Positions 55,105 through 64,000 of a DNA stretch of 64,000 bases are shown piece after piece. This DNA is from Peromyscus leucopus. Its lineage: Eukaryota > Chordata > Mammalia > Rodentia > Cricetidae. The notes below the pieces were generated by a model, which saw only the letters and a program-made list of their open reading frames with translations, was not told where the DNA came from and ran no database searches. The position numbers were made by a program, and so were the translations under genes. The stretch is from positions 54,192,503 to 54,256,502 of the forward strand of contig NC_051079.1 in NCBI RefSeq assembly GCF_004664715.2. Reading direction: 5' to 3'. Numbering within the stretch: position 1 is the stretch's first letter; each line of letters opens with the position of its first letter.

Positions 55105-55805
55105 GATTTTGTTTTTATTTTTGGTGGGAAAAGAAAGACCTTTTATTCAATGGCCAAAGAGAACTGGGGACCTCAGTCTACTCACAGCCCAGCCAACCTC
55201 TCCAGCCTGCTGTGAATTATAACTGTAGAATATGTATAACGAGGGAGAAAGGGGGCTGTACTGGCCGGTTGTGTGTGTCACCTTGACACAAGCTAGAGTC
55301 ACCAGAGAGGAAGGAGCCTCAGCTAAGGAAATGCCACCATGAGATCCAGCTGTAAGGCATTTTCTCAATTACTGATCAGTGAGGGAGGGCCCAGCACATG
55401 GTGGGTGGTGCCATTGCTGGGCTGGTGGTCCTGGGTTCTATAAGAAAGCAGGCTGAGCAAGCCATAGGGGGCAAGCAGTAAGCAGCACCCTTCCATGGTC
55501 TCTGCATCAACTCCTGCCTCCAGGTTCTAGCCCTGCTTGAATTCCTGTTCTGACTTCTTCCAGTGATGGATTATGACCTGGAAGTGTAAGCCAAATAAAC
55601 CCTTTCCTCTCCAACTTGCTTTTTGGTCATGGTGTTTTATCACAGCAATAGAAACCCTAAGTAAGACAGAGGCTAATAATGGAGACAGGCATTTGTGTCC
55701 TTTCTGGGAAATGGCAGAGGTCATCCACCTCTTTTCTGTTCTTTATGGTCTGATTTGCTAGTCATGGTGGTTTTGCTTGTTATATGCTTATAATGTTTAA
55801 ATTGT
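55105..55805 (-). pseudogene. Probable processed pseudogene, gene unknown
   Basis: Non-L1 sequence inserted within an L1, in pieces 55105-55256 and 55669-55805 around an MT LTR. Read on the minus strand it ends CCATTGAATAAAAGGTCTTT, CTTTTCCCACC and then AAAAATAAAAACAAAATC. So an AATAAA sits about 17 bp before an A-rich tail, as in a reverse-transcribed mRNA. Upstream a short minus frame runs into a TGA near 55723. I do not recognise the parent gene. Confidence 0.5.
55257..55668 (+). mobile_element. MT-like MaLR solo LTR
   Basis: Full LTR: starts TGTACTGGCCGGTTGTGTGT, has GGGCTGGTGGTCCTGGGTTC, CCAAATAAACCCTTTCCTCT and ends AACCCTAAGTAAGACA. Flanks GGGGC (55252-55256) and GAGGC (55669-55673) are a one-mismatch 5-bp TSD. 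Confidence 0.93.
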
Positions 55806-56160
55806 TATTATGGTCTCCATTTGCTGCAAAGAGAAGCATCTTTGAAGCATGAGATCTACACTTATCTGTGAGTATAAGGAGAAGTATTTAGAATGCAGTT
55901 AGGACTTATGCTGGTTTAGTATAGAGGCCATAGGAGGTTCTCATTCAAGATCCATAACTTCCTAGCCAACCTTAGGTAGTTGACTACATTTACAGCCATG
56001 GTTTCCCTCCTGCTGAGTGGGCAAGTTAAATCAGATAGCTGTTGGTTTCTGTCAAGATATGAGTGCCACTATTGTACTGTTATTGATATCTTGCCATGGT
56101 GGTCATTGTTGCAGTTAATAGACATCACAGCTCCGAAGAAAGGGAAACAACCAATAGTCT

Positions 56161-56649
56161 CTGATTTCTTTAATGTTGACAATTGTTTCTGGGTTTTGTT
56201 TGTTTGCTTGTTGTTGTTTTTTGTTTGTTTTTGCAAGCACTACGTTTTGGTGAGATGGCCTTGGTTGAAATCCAGGAGCCTCTCCTTATGAGCCAGTGTT
56301 GGATTTCCATCTTTCACAGGACTCTAATATGGATATAGCTTTATATAATGGCATTTTGGAATGACTTATCAAAGTGGGATCAGCAGCAAGTTTAAACTAG
56401 AATTCTATGTTGTCTCCCATATAATCAATATCAAGAAACTTCCTCTGTTCCTTTTTTTTCATTCTTGCTAGAAGTGTTTGTGTTTATCTTTCCTAATATA
56501 AGACCTTTGAGGACAAAAACTGACTCCTATTTTTCTTTCCTCCCAGTACCAACATTAATTTAATTTCAAAGAAATGTATGGTCCTCAAAGTTCAAAGTAT
56601 GAATCCAAAGTTCACCTAAAAGCAAACTTACAGAACACAGCTTTCATTG

Positions 56650-56651
<2 letters not shown>
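56161..56651. other. No gene recognised
   Basis: Unique sequence with a TTTG/TTG-rich run at about 56196-56236. Confidence 0.45.

Positions 56652-56692
<41 letters not shown>
56652..56692. repeat. (GT)n microsatellite
   Basis: About 20 GT units. Confidence 0.98.
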
Positions 56693-56694
<2 letters not shown>

Positions 56695-57621
56695 AGTGTA
56701 TGTGCATTCAGGTGCCACCTCAAAATACAGCCAATCTGGTTTTCTGTAAAATTATAAATATATAAAAGCAAATTTATGCATATGAATATTTTTATAGATA
56801 TAGAACATTATTCGAATTGTCACATAATAATCCTCTCAGATATGAAATAAGACATTCAAATAGTACTTGGTTATTTTTTCTACTCAAAATATTATTTTGA
56901 TTTTCTTTTGTTTTACTCTTCATATTCTTAATTTTCCCCAGGCTTTTCTAGAAAACACATTTCTTGTTTCATCTGTATATAAGTGAAGTAGATAAACTAA
57001 AGAGTGTTGGAAAGGGTGTATTTAGTTCAGGATTGGAATGGACAATGTGCAGATGGCAGATATAATAGTTGTCTAGATTCTCTTGAGTCTGCTTGTAAAT
57101 TAATGCCCTCAACATTTTCATTACAGGCAAGAGTCCTGTTCCGGAGCCAAACTGTTTGGAATCTAATCTGGAGCCAACTCTAGTTAATGTGGTCATAGGG
57201 ACATTAGTGGATCTCTCTGGGCCACTGTTTTTCCTTGGTATTCTGGAATATAGAATAGAGTTAAAATGTTAAGAAAGGTCCTTGTTCATCCTAAGTATAA
57301 GATAAAAATTGTTTGTACTTTTCATTTTTTTGACTCTATGGAATTGACACTAATGTGATTAAGTCTGATGTAAACACATTTCATGATATTTGAGGTGTTT
57401 TTTCTTCCAATTTTCCAGTAATGAACTTACAAGAAAGTTATCTTTTGTCAAGTGTCTGATAGCCCCTCAGTAATGAAAATCTGTAAAGGAAATGACAAGG
57501 TTTCTTATCAATGACTTTACTTAATTCTCATTTGTGTCTTAGTCTTTGTTATATTTTATTTATTATTTTTATTTCTGACCCCTTAAAAAGGAGTCACAGA
57601 AGTACAGACTTTTAGCATTTG
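56693..57621. other. No gene recognised
   Basis: Unique AT-rich sequence. Nothing recognisable. Confidence 0.5.
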
Positions 57622-57784
57622 CCGGGCAGTGGTGGCACATGCCTTTAATCCCAGCACTCAGGAGGCAGAGGCAGGGGATCTCTGTGAGTTCGAAGCTAGC
57701 CTGGTCTACAAAGCAAGTTCCAGGAAAGGTCCGAAGCTACACCGAGAAACCCTGTCTCGAAAAAACATAAAAAAAAAAAAAAAG
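57622..57784 (+). mobile_element. B1 SINE, young
   Basis: Forward: GCCGGGCAGTGGTGGCACAT, GAGGCAGAGGCAGGGGATCT, AGGTCCGAAGCTACACCGAG, ACCCTGTCTCG and an A16 tail. The middle resembles the cricetid-type B1 at 18863-19031. Confidence 0.96.
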
Positions 57785-58946
57785 AATCGTGCATTTGTGG
57801 GATGGAGGGGGAAGTGAATATGATAGAAACACATTGCCAGCATACACAGAAATGCCAAAAATAGATAAATTTTTAGAAAATATTTTATTCACGTGGATAA
57901 GAAGCCTACAGCCTATGGCTCTTGGTGACTAGCCAGTGTATTTAACTTCTGAGTGTCCAAGCAATGTAGTTAGTATTTGTCTCCACCAAAGAACTTGGCA
58001 TATACCCCTTACCAAAGACAAGTGTTCCCTTTGACTAGTCCATTGTTAGTGTGTGAGCTTACACGTTCACAAATATTTATCATAAACTGCTGTTAATGCT
58101 GCAGGCAATGAATGCTAGTCGAGGTGAATATGTAATTTCCAATCAGTTGTTACCTTGCAATGTATTTTTATCAATACACTAGTTTGTAAGTACTCAAGTA
58201 TTAAATTGTTCACAAAAAAAGTAAGCCGAAAAAAGTGAACTCTAAAAATCAAATATTAATTTCAATGGTCTCCTTTTAGTGGTAGGATAAAAACAGTTCT
58301 GGGGGGGTAGTTGATGCATGGATTACACTGGAAATGTGTGAAGGCGGGACAGTGGAATTAGTGGTGAGAGTGTGACTGTTTGAATTGCCACAGTGATGTC
58401 AAGATTTTTATACCAGTACTGCTCAGTATCACCAGTACCGCCAGCTGTATATGCAGCTCTCATGTGAATACCACTGACATTGTCTACTTAGGAGTTACAG
58501 CTGCCACTGCCCACCAGCTGTCAGAGCTGGTGAGTGGGTGACACCCCTTGAGAACATAACTGTAGTATTGTTTGAATATGTCCCTAAGGTCAAGGGGAGG
58601 TTTAGTCAGTGCCAATAACACCATGTCAAAAAGCTTAACATCCCGATGAAGACTTTACAGCTATTTTGACAAACCAGTCAACTGTTGTAATTCTGTTGCA
58701 CAGATAATTTGGAAATGAAATATTTATGACATGTGACATCTATTCCTTTCAATTATTTTTAATTACTTCTAACATTAATGGATTGTATTATTGCTTAATT
58801 AACATCATTTGACCCTTTTGAATGATATTAATGTCATTAGGATTGTTAGAAAAATATAAAATTTTCTATTCAATTTTTATTTCAGATTAAGAATAATCAC
58901 TTATATTATAAAATTATTCTTTGGTTACCTGAAGCAGAAGAACTAG
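57785..58946. other. No gene recognised; TAAT-rich block
   Basis: 1.16 kb free of recognised repeats. The part 58690-58860 is dense in TAAT/ATTA cores (TTTAATTACTTCTAAC, GCTTAATTAACATC, GATATTAATGTCATTAGG). Confidence 0.4.
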
Positions 58947-59017
58947 AAGTATAGCTGAATTGTAGAAAACTGGTCTAGCATGTATAAGGCCCTGGGTTTG
59001 ATTCCTAGTAACACATA
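58947..59017 (+). mobile_element. ID-like SINE
   Basis: Forward tRNA-derived head: AAGTATAGCTGAATTGTAGA, TCTAGCATGTATAAGGCCCT, GGGTTTGATTCCTAGTAACA (B-box region). Confidence 0.8.
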
Positions 59018-60567
59018 TACATCTAGGAAAGAATTCTATGTGTTTGCTCATTATGCATGGCCATCTCATAACGTGTCAAATCTAAAAGGAAGCCCTTCAA
59101 ATATTTACTTTCAAAGATTAACATGTATTTCAAGTCATTACTTTTGTGATGTATTCTTGGAACCACTATGGAGATTCAGGGATCTCTTGAACATCCAAAT
59201 AACTGCAGTGAGCTTGTTTAACTTCACAATGGTCTCTGTGCACTATCCGGTAAAGGTAAAGGCTTTATCTGATTAGTTTTATAGTCACTAGAATCAAGCT
59301 TTGTTTCTGCAGATGAAGTAGGTCCTCATATGTCTGCTAGTGGAAGATGGGGCTGTGGCTAACACCTTGCTAAAGTCTAGAGAAACCTCCAATTTGATAT
59401 GCCTCCAAAGTTAATTTGTCATCTTTCCACACCATGGCACATGATTCTGTTCCTCTATTTCTCATCCTGGCTGATGTGATCAACCGTTTACAAACATGAA
59501 AATTGTGCCAGATTTATTCTATCTTTGTGCTTTTCTTTTCCATTTTAGTAAATAGAGCCCTAGAGATTTTACTGTAATATTTCTTGTATCAAGATCTCAT
59601 TTCCAATCCCACTTAGGGGTAATAGAAAAGCATAACACTACTGAAGGCAAAGTAGGACTGGAATTTAGAAATGATAAATAACATGGACATTTTGGGATCC
59701 AGCATCTATATCTAGTTCTAAAATGAAGCAACAGAAAACCCTCTTTTTTCTGATGTTTGAGTTAAAAAATTAGTCCATTAAATCTGCAGCAGTAGAATTT
59801 TTTGCTAAATATTATGTATGGTTTGTTTAAAAGAAACAGCTAGCCATACAATACAAGATTGAAATATCAATCTGTGAATATTGATTAGTATAGTATACAA
59901 TAAAATAGTTTAGTATAATATACAATAAAAGCTTGGTTTTATTCAATTTGGTATATTATTAGCACATTAAATTACATTTATACATTTCAGAAAAAGTTGT
60001 GCAAAGTCAATTCTGTGTGCTCACCAGAGACTAGCAAAGCTTCCATGAACAGACTAGCAATTAGCTTCATGAGCTGAATTAATTTTTTTATTAATGCTAA
60101 ATTAATCTTTTCAAATTAGGATGCTATGTATCAAAAGCTTTGTGAAGTAAAAACGCTGATTTGCTTCATCAAACTGGAGAAAGAAATGCTCAGAGACTAA
60201 AAGCACCAACATAAATATTTTCTAGCTAATGAAGAAATGTTTGCATTTCTGTGGTTTTGCAAGAGGCTAAGAATATAGATTTTTAAAAGTTCTATGACAA
60301 GTTTAATATAAAAAACAGATTGGGATTATGATGTGGTGGAAATCTTTGCTCATACCACACAACTCAGGATCAGTATATCCAATTAATGAAGACCTCAGTC
60401 TCTTTATCATGTCCCATCCCCATTCACCATCTGAAATTTCAAGTTCATTATGCTATGGTGTCCTTCTGAGAAATACAATTTCACTATCTATTTTCTCATT
60501 CTTAAGTGACATATTCAGTCTAGAACCAAAATTCTAAGGCTTTAAATAAACAATATATATTGATAGT
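59018..60567. other. No gene recognised
   Basis: 1.55 kb of AT-rich unique sequence. The 98-codon frame at 58980-59276 starts inside the ID-like SINE and has no domain. Confidence 0.5.
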
Positions 60568-61022
60568 GCGGTTTGAATATGTAATGTCCATCCTAAAGGC
60601 TTGTGGTGTTGAAGGTATGGCCCCCAGTTGTTTAATAACAACCTTTGAGAAGTGATTGGATTGTACATGCTCTGATCTAACCAATGGATTGAGTCAATGA
60701 TGGATTCATAATTTGATGCCATTGTTGAGAAGGGTGGATGTGGGGGTGGAAGGAGGATATAGTGTTACTGGTAGCATGCCTTGGAGTGCATCTCCTCCCT
60801 GGACCCTTCTTGCCTTGCTATCTGCTTCCCAGCTGCCATAAATTGAGCAGCTCTGGTCCACTATGTCCTTTTGCTATGACGGTCTGCTTCCCCACAGGCT
60901 CCAAAATGACGAGACCATCTGACGATGGGCTGTAACTTCTGAAGTCATATGAGACAAATGAAATATTTCCTCCCTTAAGTTGATTTTCTCAGATATTTGT
61001 CATAGCAAAATTGCATTAACAT
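60568..61022 (+). mobile_element. MaLR LTR (MLT1/ORR1-like)
   Basis: Forward: GTGCGGTTTGAATATGTAAT, AAGTGATTGGATTGTACATG, CAATGGATTGAGTCAATGAT, CTGCCATAAATTGAGCAGC, GGGCTGTAACTTCTGAAGTC, AGTTGATTTTCTCAGATATT, ending near GCATTAACATGG. Confidence 0.75.
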
Positions 61023-61059
61023 GGTTGTTAACATGACTACTAAGTCAAAACAAAGCCAT

Positions 61060-61310
61060 CACAGGAGGCTCTAATCCAAGATGACATGATATAATCAATA
61101 GAAGAGATATTTGGACAAAAAGACACACAGGATTTGCAATATTAGAGGGAAGACTATAAAGACACAGTGGGAAAGATCTCAGAAGAATCCAGACCTGCTA
61201 ACTTCTTCATCTTTGCCCTTTACCATCCAGAACAATAAGAAACTATTTTTTCCTGTTTAAGTCTGAAGTATCATGTGTTAGCCATGAATAGAATATCTAG
61301 CAACAGGAAT
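61060..61310 (+). mobile_element. Old MLT1-like LTR, 3' part
   Basis: Blocks CAGACCTGCTAACTTCTTCA, CATCCAGAACAATAAGAAAC and GTTAGCCATGAATAGAATAT follow the order of mammalian MLT1 LTR 3' ends. Highly diverged. Confidence 0.5.
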
Positions 61311-62235
61311 AACTGAGCCATTTCTATGTTCAGAAATATGGAACCTCGAAATTGTACTGAAGGAGCTGTACTGGATAACTGACAGTTGCCACTCCTTGTT
61401 GAACAATGGAGACCAAGAGGACAGTTCCATCATGTTCTCACTCTGAGATCCCTGGGTACCTCATTTATAATACTCGGTGAACACCCATGTCTTCCCACTG
61501 ACAGTCACTTTTACTTTGATGGAGTCAGTGAAGCAACTTCTTTCTTTGTAAAACTATAATAAGGTAGCCTCCATTGCTCTCCCATACCATGTTTTCTGTA
61601 CTACTCAGTAAATACAGAGCACAGCCCTTTGTTGGGTCAGACAGAAGACAGAGGAAGAGGAGGAGAATTCTAATTTGGGCTTGCTCTTGTTCAAACTACT
61701 CCAAGAGGAAGTTGCTTTATTTTCATGTCTTAATGTGTTTTCAACACATTTCACATTGTAGAGAGGAGTCTACACGCTGCTAATGACTTGCTTTAACCCA
61801 TCTGGTGCCTAGAGAGGAATATCAGGCTCGGTGCTTTGGTGAGTGTGTGAATTCTGTTTCACAGAGAGAGGCAAATAACAAGGAAAAGGTACAAGAGATG
61901 CTAAGTAGAAAAGCACCGACTTGTAAGCCTGAGACAAGGCTGGCCATTGGACCAGAAAGACAAGACTGAGCTTTGCGGTGGCTAAGTTTCTTCCCATTCC
62001 CTACAAAATGTGCTTGCTGGAGATAAGAAGGGGAAAACAAATTTGGGGGCTGACAGTAATCTAAAGTGATGACAGGCACTGTGGTCTTTGGTGTTCTGCA
62101 TCCAATAGCATAAACTACTCTCTGAACATAACTTAGATCAAGTGCTACACTCTAACAGCTGTATCTACTGCTTAGAGTCAAAGTCTAAGTCCATGCCATA
62201 GCTCATCAGGATCATACAGATAATTCAACCATTAC
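61311..62235. other. No gene recognised
   Basis: Unique sequence. Frames of 62-85 codons on the minus strand at 61809-62079 show no domain. Confidence 0.5.
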
Positions 62236-62561
62236 TGTCTTTCTATTGCTGTGAAGAGACACCATGACCATGGCAACTCTTATAAAAGAAAAACATTTAA
62301 TTGGGTGGCTTACATTTTCAGAGGTTTAGTCCATTGTCATCATGGTGCAACATGGTGGCGTGCAGGCAGACATAATGCTGGAGCTGAAAGTCCTATATCT
62401 TGATAAGAAGGGAACAGGAAATGGTCTGTCCAGCATATATAAGACCTCAAAGCCCTCTTCCACATTGACACACTTCCTTCAACAGGGCCACACCCACTCC
62501 AACAAAGCCACACCTCCTAATAGTACCGCTCCCTTTGGGGACCAATTTCTTTCAAACCACA
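62236..62561 (-). mobile_element. ORR1-like MaLR solo LTR
   Basis: Plus strand starts TGTCTTTCTATTGCTGTGAA and ends TTTCAAACCACA. Flanks ATTAC (62231-62235) and GTTAC (62562-62566) are a one-mismatch TSD. Contains CCATGACCATGGCAACTCTT and AGCCACACCTCCTAATAGTA. Confidence 0.92.
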
Positions 62562-63209
62562 GTTACCTACCCTCACCTCTGTCAACTGATCTCTCCATAG
62601 AACTCTCCTTGCACCACCTCTGTCCAGCCCCCTGCCTCCTTGCAATGTCATTAATATACAGCAGATGCCTTGTGTCTCTACACAATCTGTCCCCATCTTC
62701 CTGGACATTTCATCCTCTTGCTAGCCTTGACTGCATGGCTCACAAGACACACCTTCTAGGAGTCTGATCTCAGAGCCCCCTGTCAGCGAACCTTATTCAA
62801 AACCCCAGCTCTTTCTCTAGTATACCTAATCGCTCCCCTTGGTTTATTTTTTTAATGATTGGTATTGCTCTCTAACAAAGTACATATTATTAAAAAGTAG
62901 ACAGAGAACCCAGCGACATCAGGGGACTTTCTACTTTGTTTGCCAGTGTACTTGTGTATAACATGCTTAATAAAAACGTGTGCTCCTTCCTGTCCTGCAT
63001 TACAGTTTCTCAAGTCTCATCCCCAGCCCTGTAGCATGCCCCTTGCAGGGGTCTGTCTACCCACTCTACCTCCATTCCTGTGGCAATCCCAGCTTTCTTT
63101 CTTCCTGTGGTCCCTCTCAGGCCCCATGTGTAGCTCATTCCTGTTCTCTATGTCATCTGCCAGTACCTAGAAATACTTTGTATCCAAGGTCCTCAAGAAA
63201 GAAAGAAAA
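62562..63209. other. No gene recognised
   Basis: Unique sequence. Pyrimidine-rich frames of 63-95 codons have no domain. Confidence 0.45.
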
Positions 63210-63500
63210 CAAAGACACAGGAAAGAAGAAAATTACAAACCAATTTCTCTTCGGAACACAGACATAAAATTTTTTTAAGAAAATACTTGAAAACTGAATC
63301 CAAGAACACTTCAAAAAGATCACACACAAAGATCATCTCAGAGATGCAGGGATGGTTCAACATATGTAAATTGCTAAATTCAATCCACCACATAAACAGA
63401 TAAAAGACAAAAATCTACATAATCATCCCATTACATGCAGAAAAGTCCTTTGACAAAATCGAACACCCATTCGTGACCAAAATCCTGGAGAGATTAGGTA
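63210..63500 (+). mobile_element. L1 ORF2 reverse-transcriptase fragment
   Basis: AATTACAAACCAATTTCTCT, GATGCAGGGATGGTTCAACA, AATCCACCACATAAACAGAT and CCTTTGACAAAATCGAACAC match the L1 ORF2 region around the first RT motifs, ending just before the catalytic motif region. Frames are broken. Confidence 0.88.
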
Positions 63501-63507
63501 TATAAGG

Positions 63508-63672
63508 TGTGGTTTGAATCAGAATGTCCTCCATAGGCTCATAGATTTCAATGCTTGGTCACCAGGGAGTGGCACTATTAGGAGGTGTGACCTTGTAGGA
63601 GGTTTGACCTTGTTGGAGGAAGTGTATCACTGGAGGTCGGCTTTGAGGTTTCAAATGCTCAAGCCAGGCCCA

Positions 63673-63742
<70 letters not shown>

Positions 63743-63951
63743 CTCTCTTTTTGCCTGCTGCCTGTAGATCCGGACATAAAGCTCTTAGCTACTCTCCAGC
63801 ACCATGTCACCTGCATAACATCATGCTTCCCACCATAACGACAATGGGCTAAACCTCTGCACTGTAAGCAAGCCTCAGTTATATATTTTCCTTTATAAGA
63901 GTTGCCATGGTCATAGTGTGTCTTCACAGCAAAAGAACATTGAATAAGACA
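63508..63951 (+). mobile_element. ORR1-like MaLR solo LTR, TSD TAAGG
   Basis: Starts TGTGGTTTGAATCAGAATG and ends TTGAATAAGACA. A perfect 5-bp TSD TAAGG lies at 63503-63507 and 63952-63956. Contains CATAGGCTCATAGATTTCAA, AGTGGCACTATTAGGAGGTG and GAGTTGCCATGGTCATAGTG. A TC tract has expanded inside it, making the LTR longer than its relatives. Confidence 0.95.
63676..63739. repeat. (TC)n microsatellite inside ORR1 LTR
   Basis: About 32 TC units at a site where sister LTRs carry only a short CT-rich piece. The 112- and 122-codon frames crossing it are artefacts. Confidence 0.98.
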
Positions 63952-64000
63952 TAAGGGTCATACTTCTGCTGTGGGATGGTCTTTCTGTACTTGGTGAATG

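Larger units (their letters stand above)
54700..56160 (-). mobile_element. L1 (Lx-type) 3' UTR, interrupted
   Basis: Pieces about 54700-55098 and 55806-56160. The first has GTGTTGTCCTTGTTCAGGTC, ACCTCTGGCTCTGACAATCT and CCTGAGCCTTAGGTGTAGGA. The second resumes precisely at TATGGTCTCCATTTGCTGCA with TACACTTATCTGTGAGTATA and ATATGAGTGCCACTATTGTA. The gap holds a retro-copy and an MT LTR. Confidence 0.82.

Overview
This window looks like repeat-dense, gene-poor (intergenic or deep intronic) nuclear DNA from a muroid rodent, most likely a cricetid (hamster, vole or deer-mouse group). The evidence is many B1, B2/B3, B4 and ID SINEs, MT/ORR1-type MaLR LTRs, a URR1 hAT element, rodent L1 3' UTRs, a young B1 of cricetid sequence type (18863-19031), and several ERVK-like solo LTR families that I associate with cricetids. 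Family names come from memory of consensus sequences; no database search was run. I found no intact protein-coding gene or exon. Every long open frame lies in a transposon, a microsatellite, a minisatellite or antisense to an RNA pseudogene.

LTR shorthand used below: MT-like and ORR1-like are ERVL-MaLR LTRs with 5-bp target duplications (TSDs). A, B, C, G and H are ERVK-like LTRs, with 6-bp TSDs where seen. D is an LTR-like family of unclear class with 5-bp TSDs. E and F are poorly resolved LTR-like sequences.

Layout. 1-4.1 kb: mostly unique DNA with old SINEs. 4.1-4.4 kb: a 3'-truncated 7SK RNA pseudogene. 4.86-6.8 kb: a three-level nest (L1 in an MT LTR in another MT LTR). 7.5-7.9 kb: inverted LTR A ends around a primer-binding-site-like core. 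8.6-18.3 kb: ORR1 LTR, SINEs, a 45-bp minisatellite, a type C solo LTR with perfect TSD inside an MT LTR, and old L1. 18.36-20.2 kb: MaLR LTR followed by gag-like internal sequence. 20.3-26.3 kb: L1 3' UTRs and a second three-level LTR nest (A/B/C). 27-31 kb: ancient L1 and a third nest (LTR D in URR1 in L1). 31.8-33.3 kb: an L1 with a 5' inversion, itself hit by an LTR. 34-39.5 kb: stacked LTRs, L1 and a 0.2-kb near-palindrome. 39.5-52.9 kb: longer unique stretches with solo LTRs, a 27-bp minisatellite and a long AC/AG tract. 52.9-56.2 kb: a young L1 with ORF2 end and an 18-bp TSD, a young ERVK solo LTR inside it, then an older L1 carrying a probable processed pseudogene split by an MT LTR. 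56-64 kb: mostly unique AT-rich DNA, old MaLR LTRs, an L1 ORF2 fragment and an ORR1 LTR with a TC expansion.

No operon, pathway or novel gene system is supported. The interest lies in the order of insertions readable from TSDs, SINE-derived blocks inside ERVK-like LTRs, two strong inverted repeats, the 7SK relic, and a few repeat-free AT-rich blocks that could be conserved noncoding elements.
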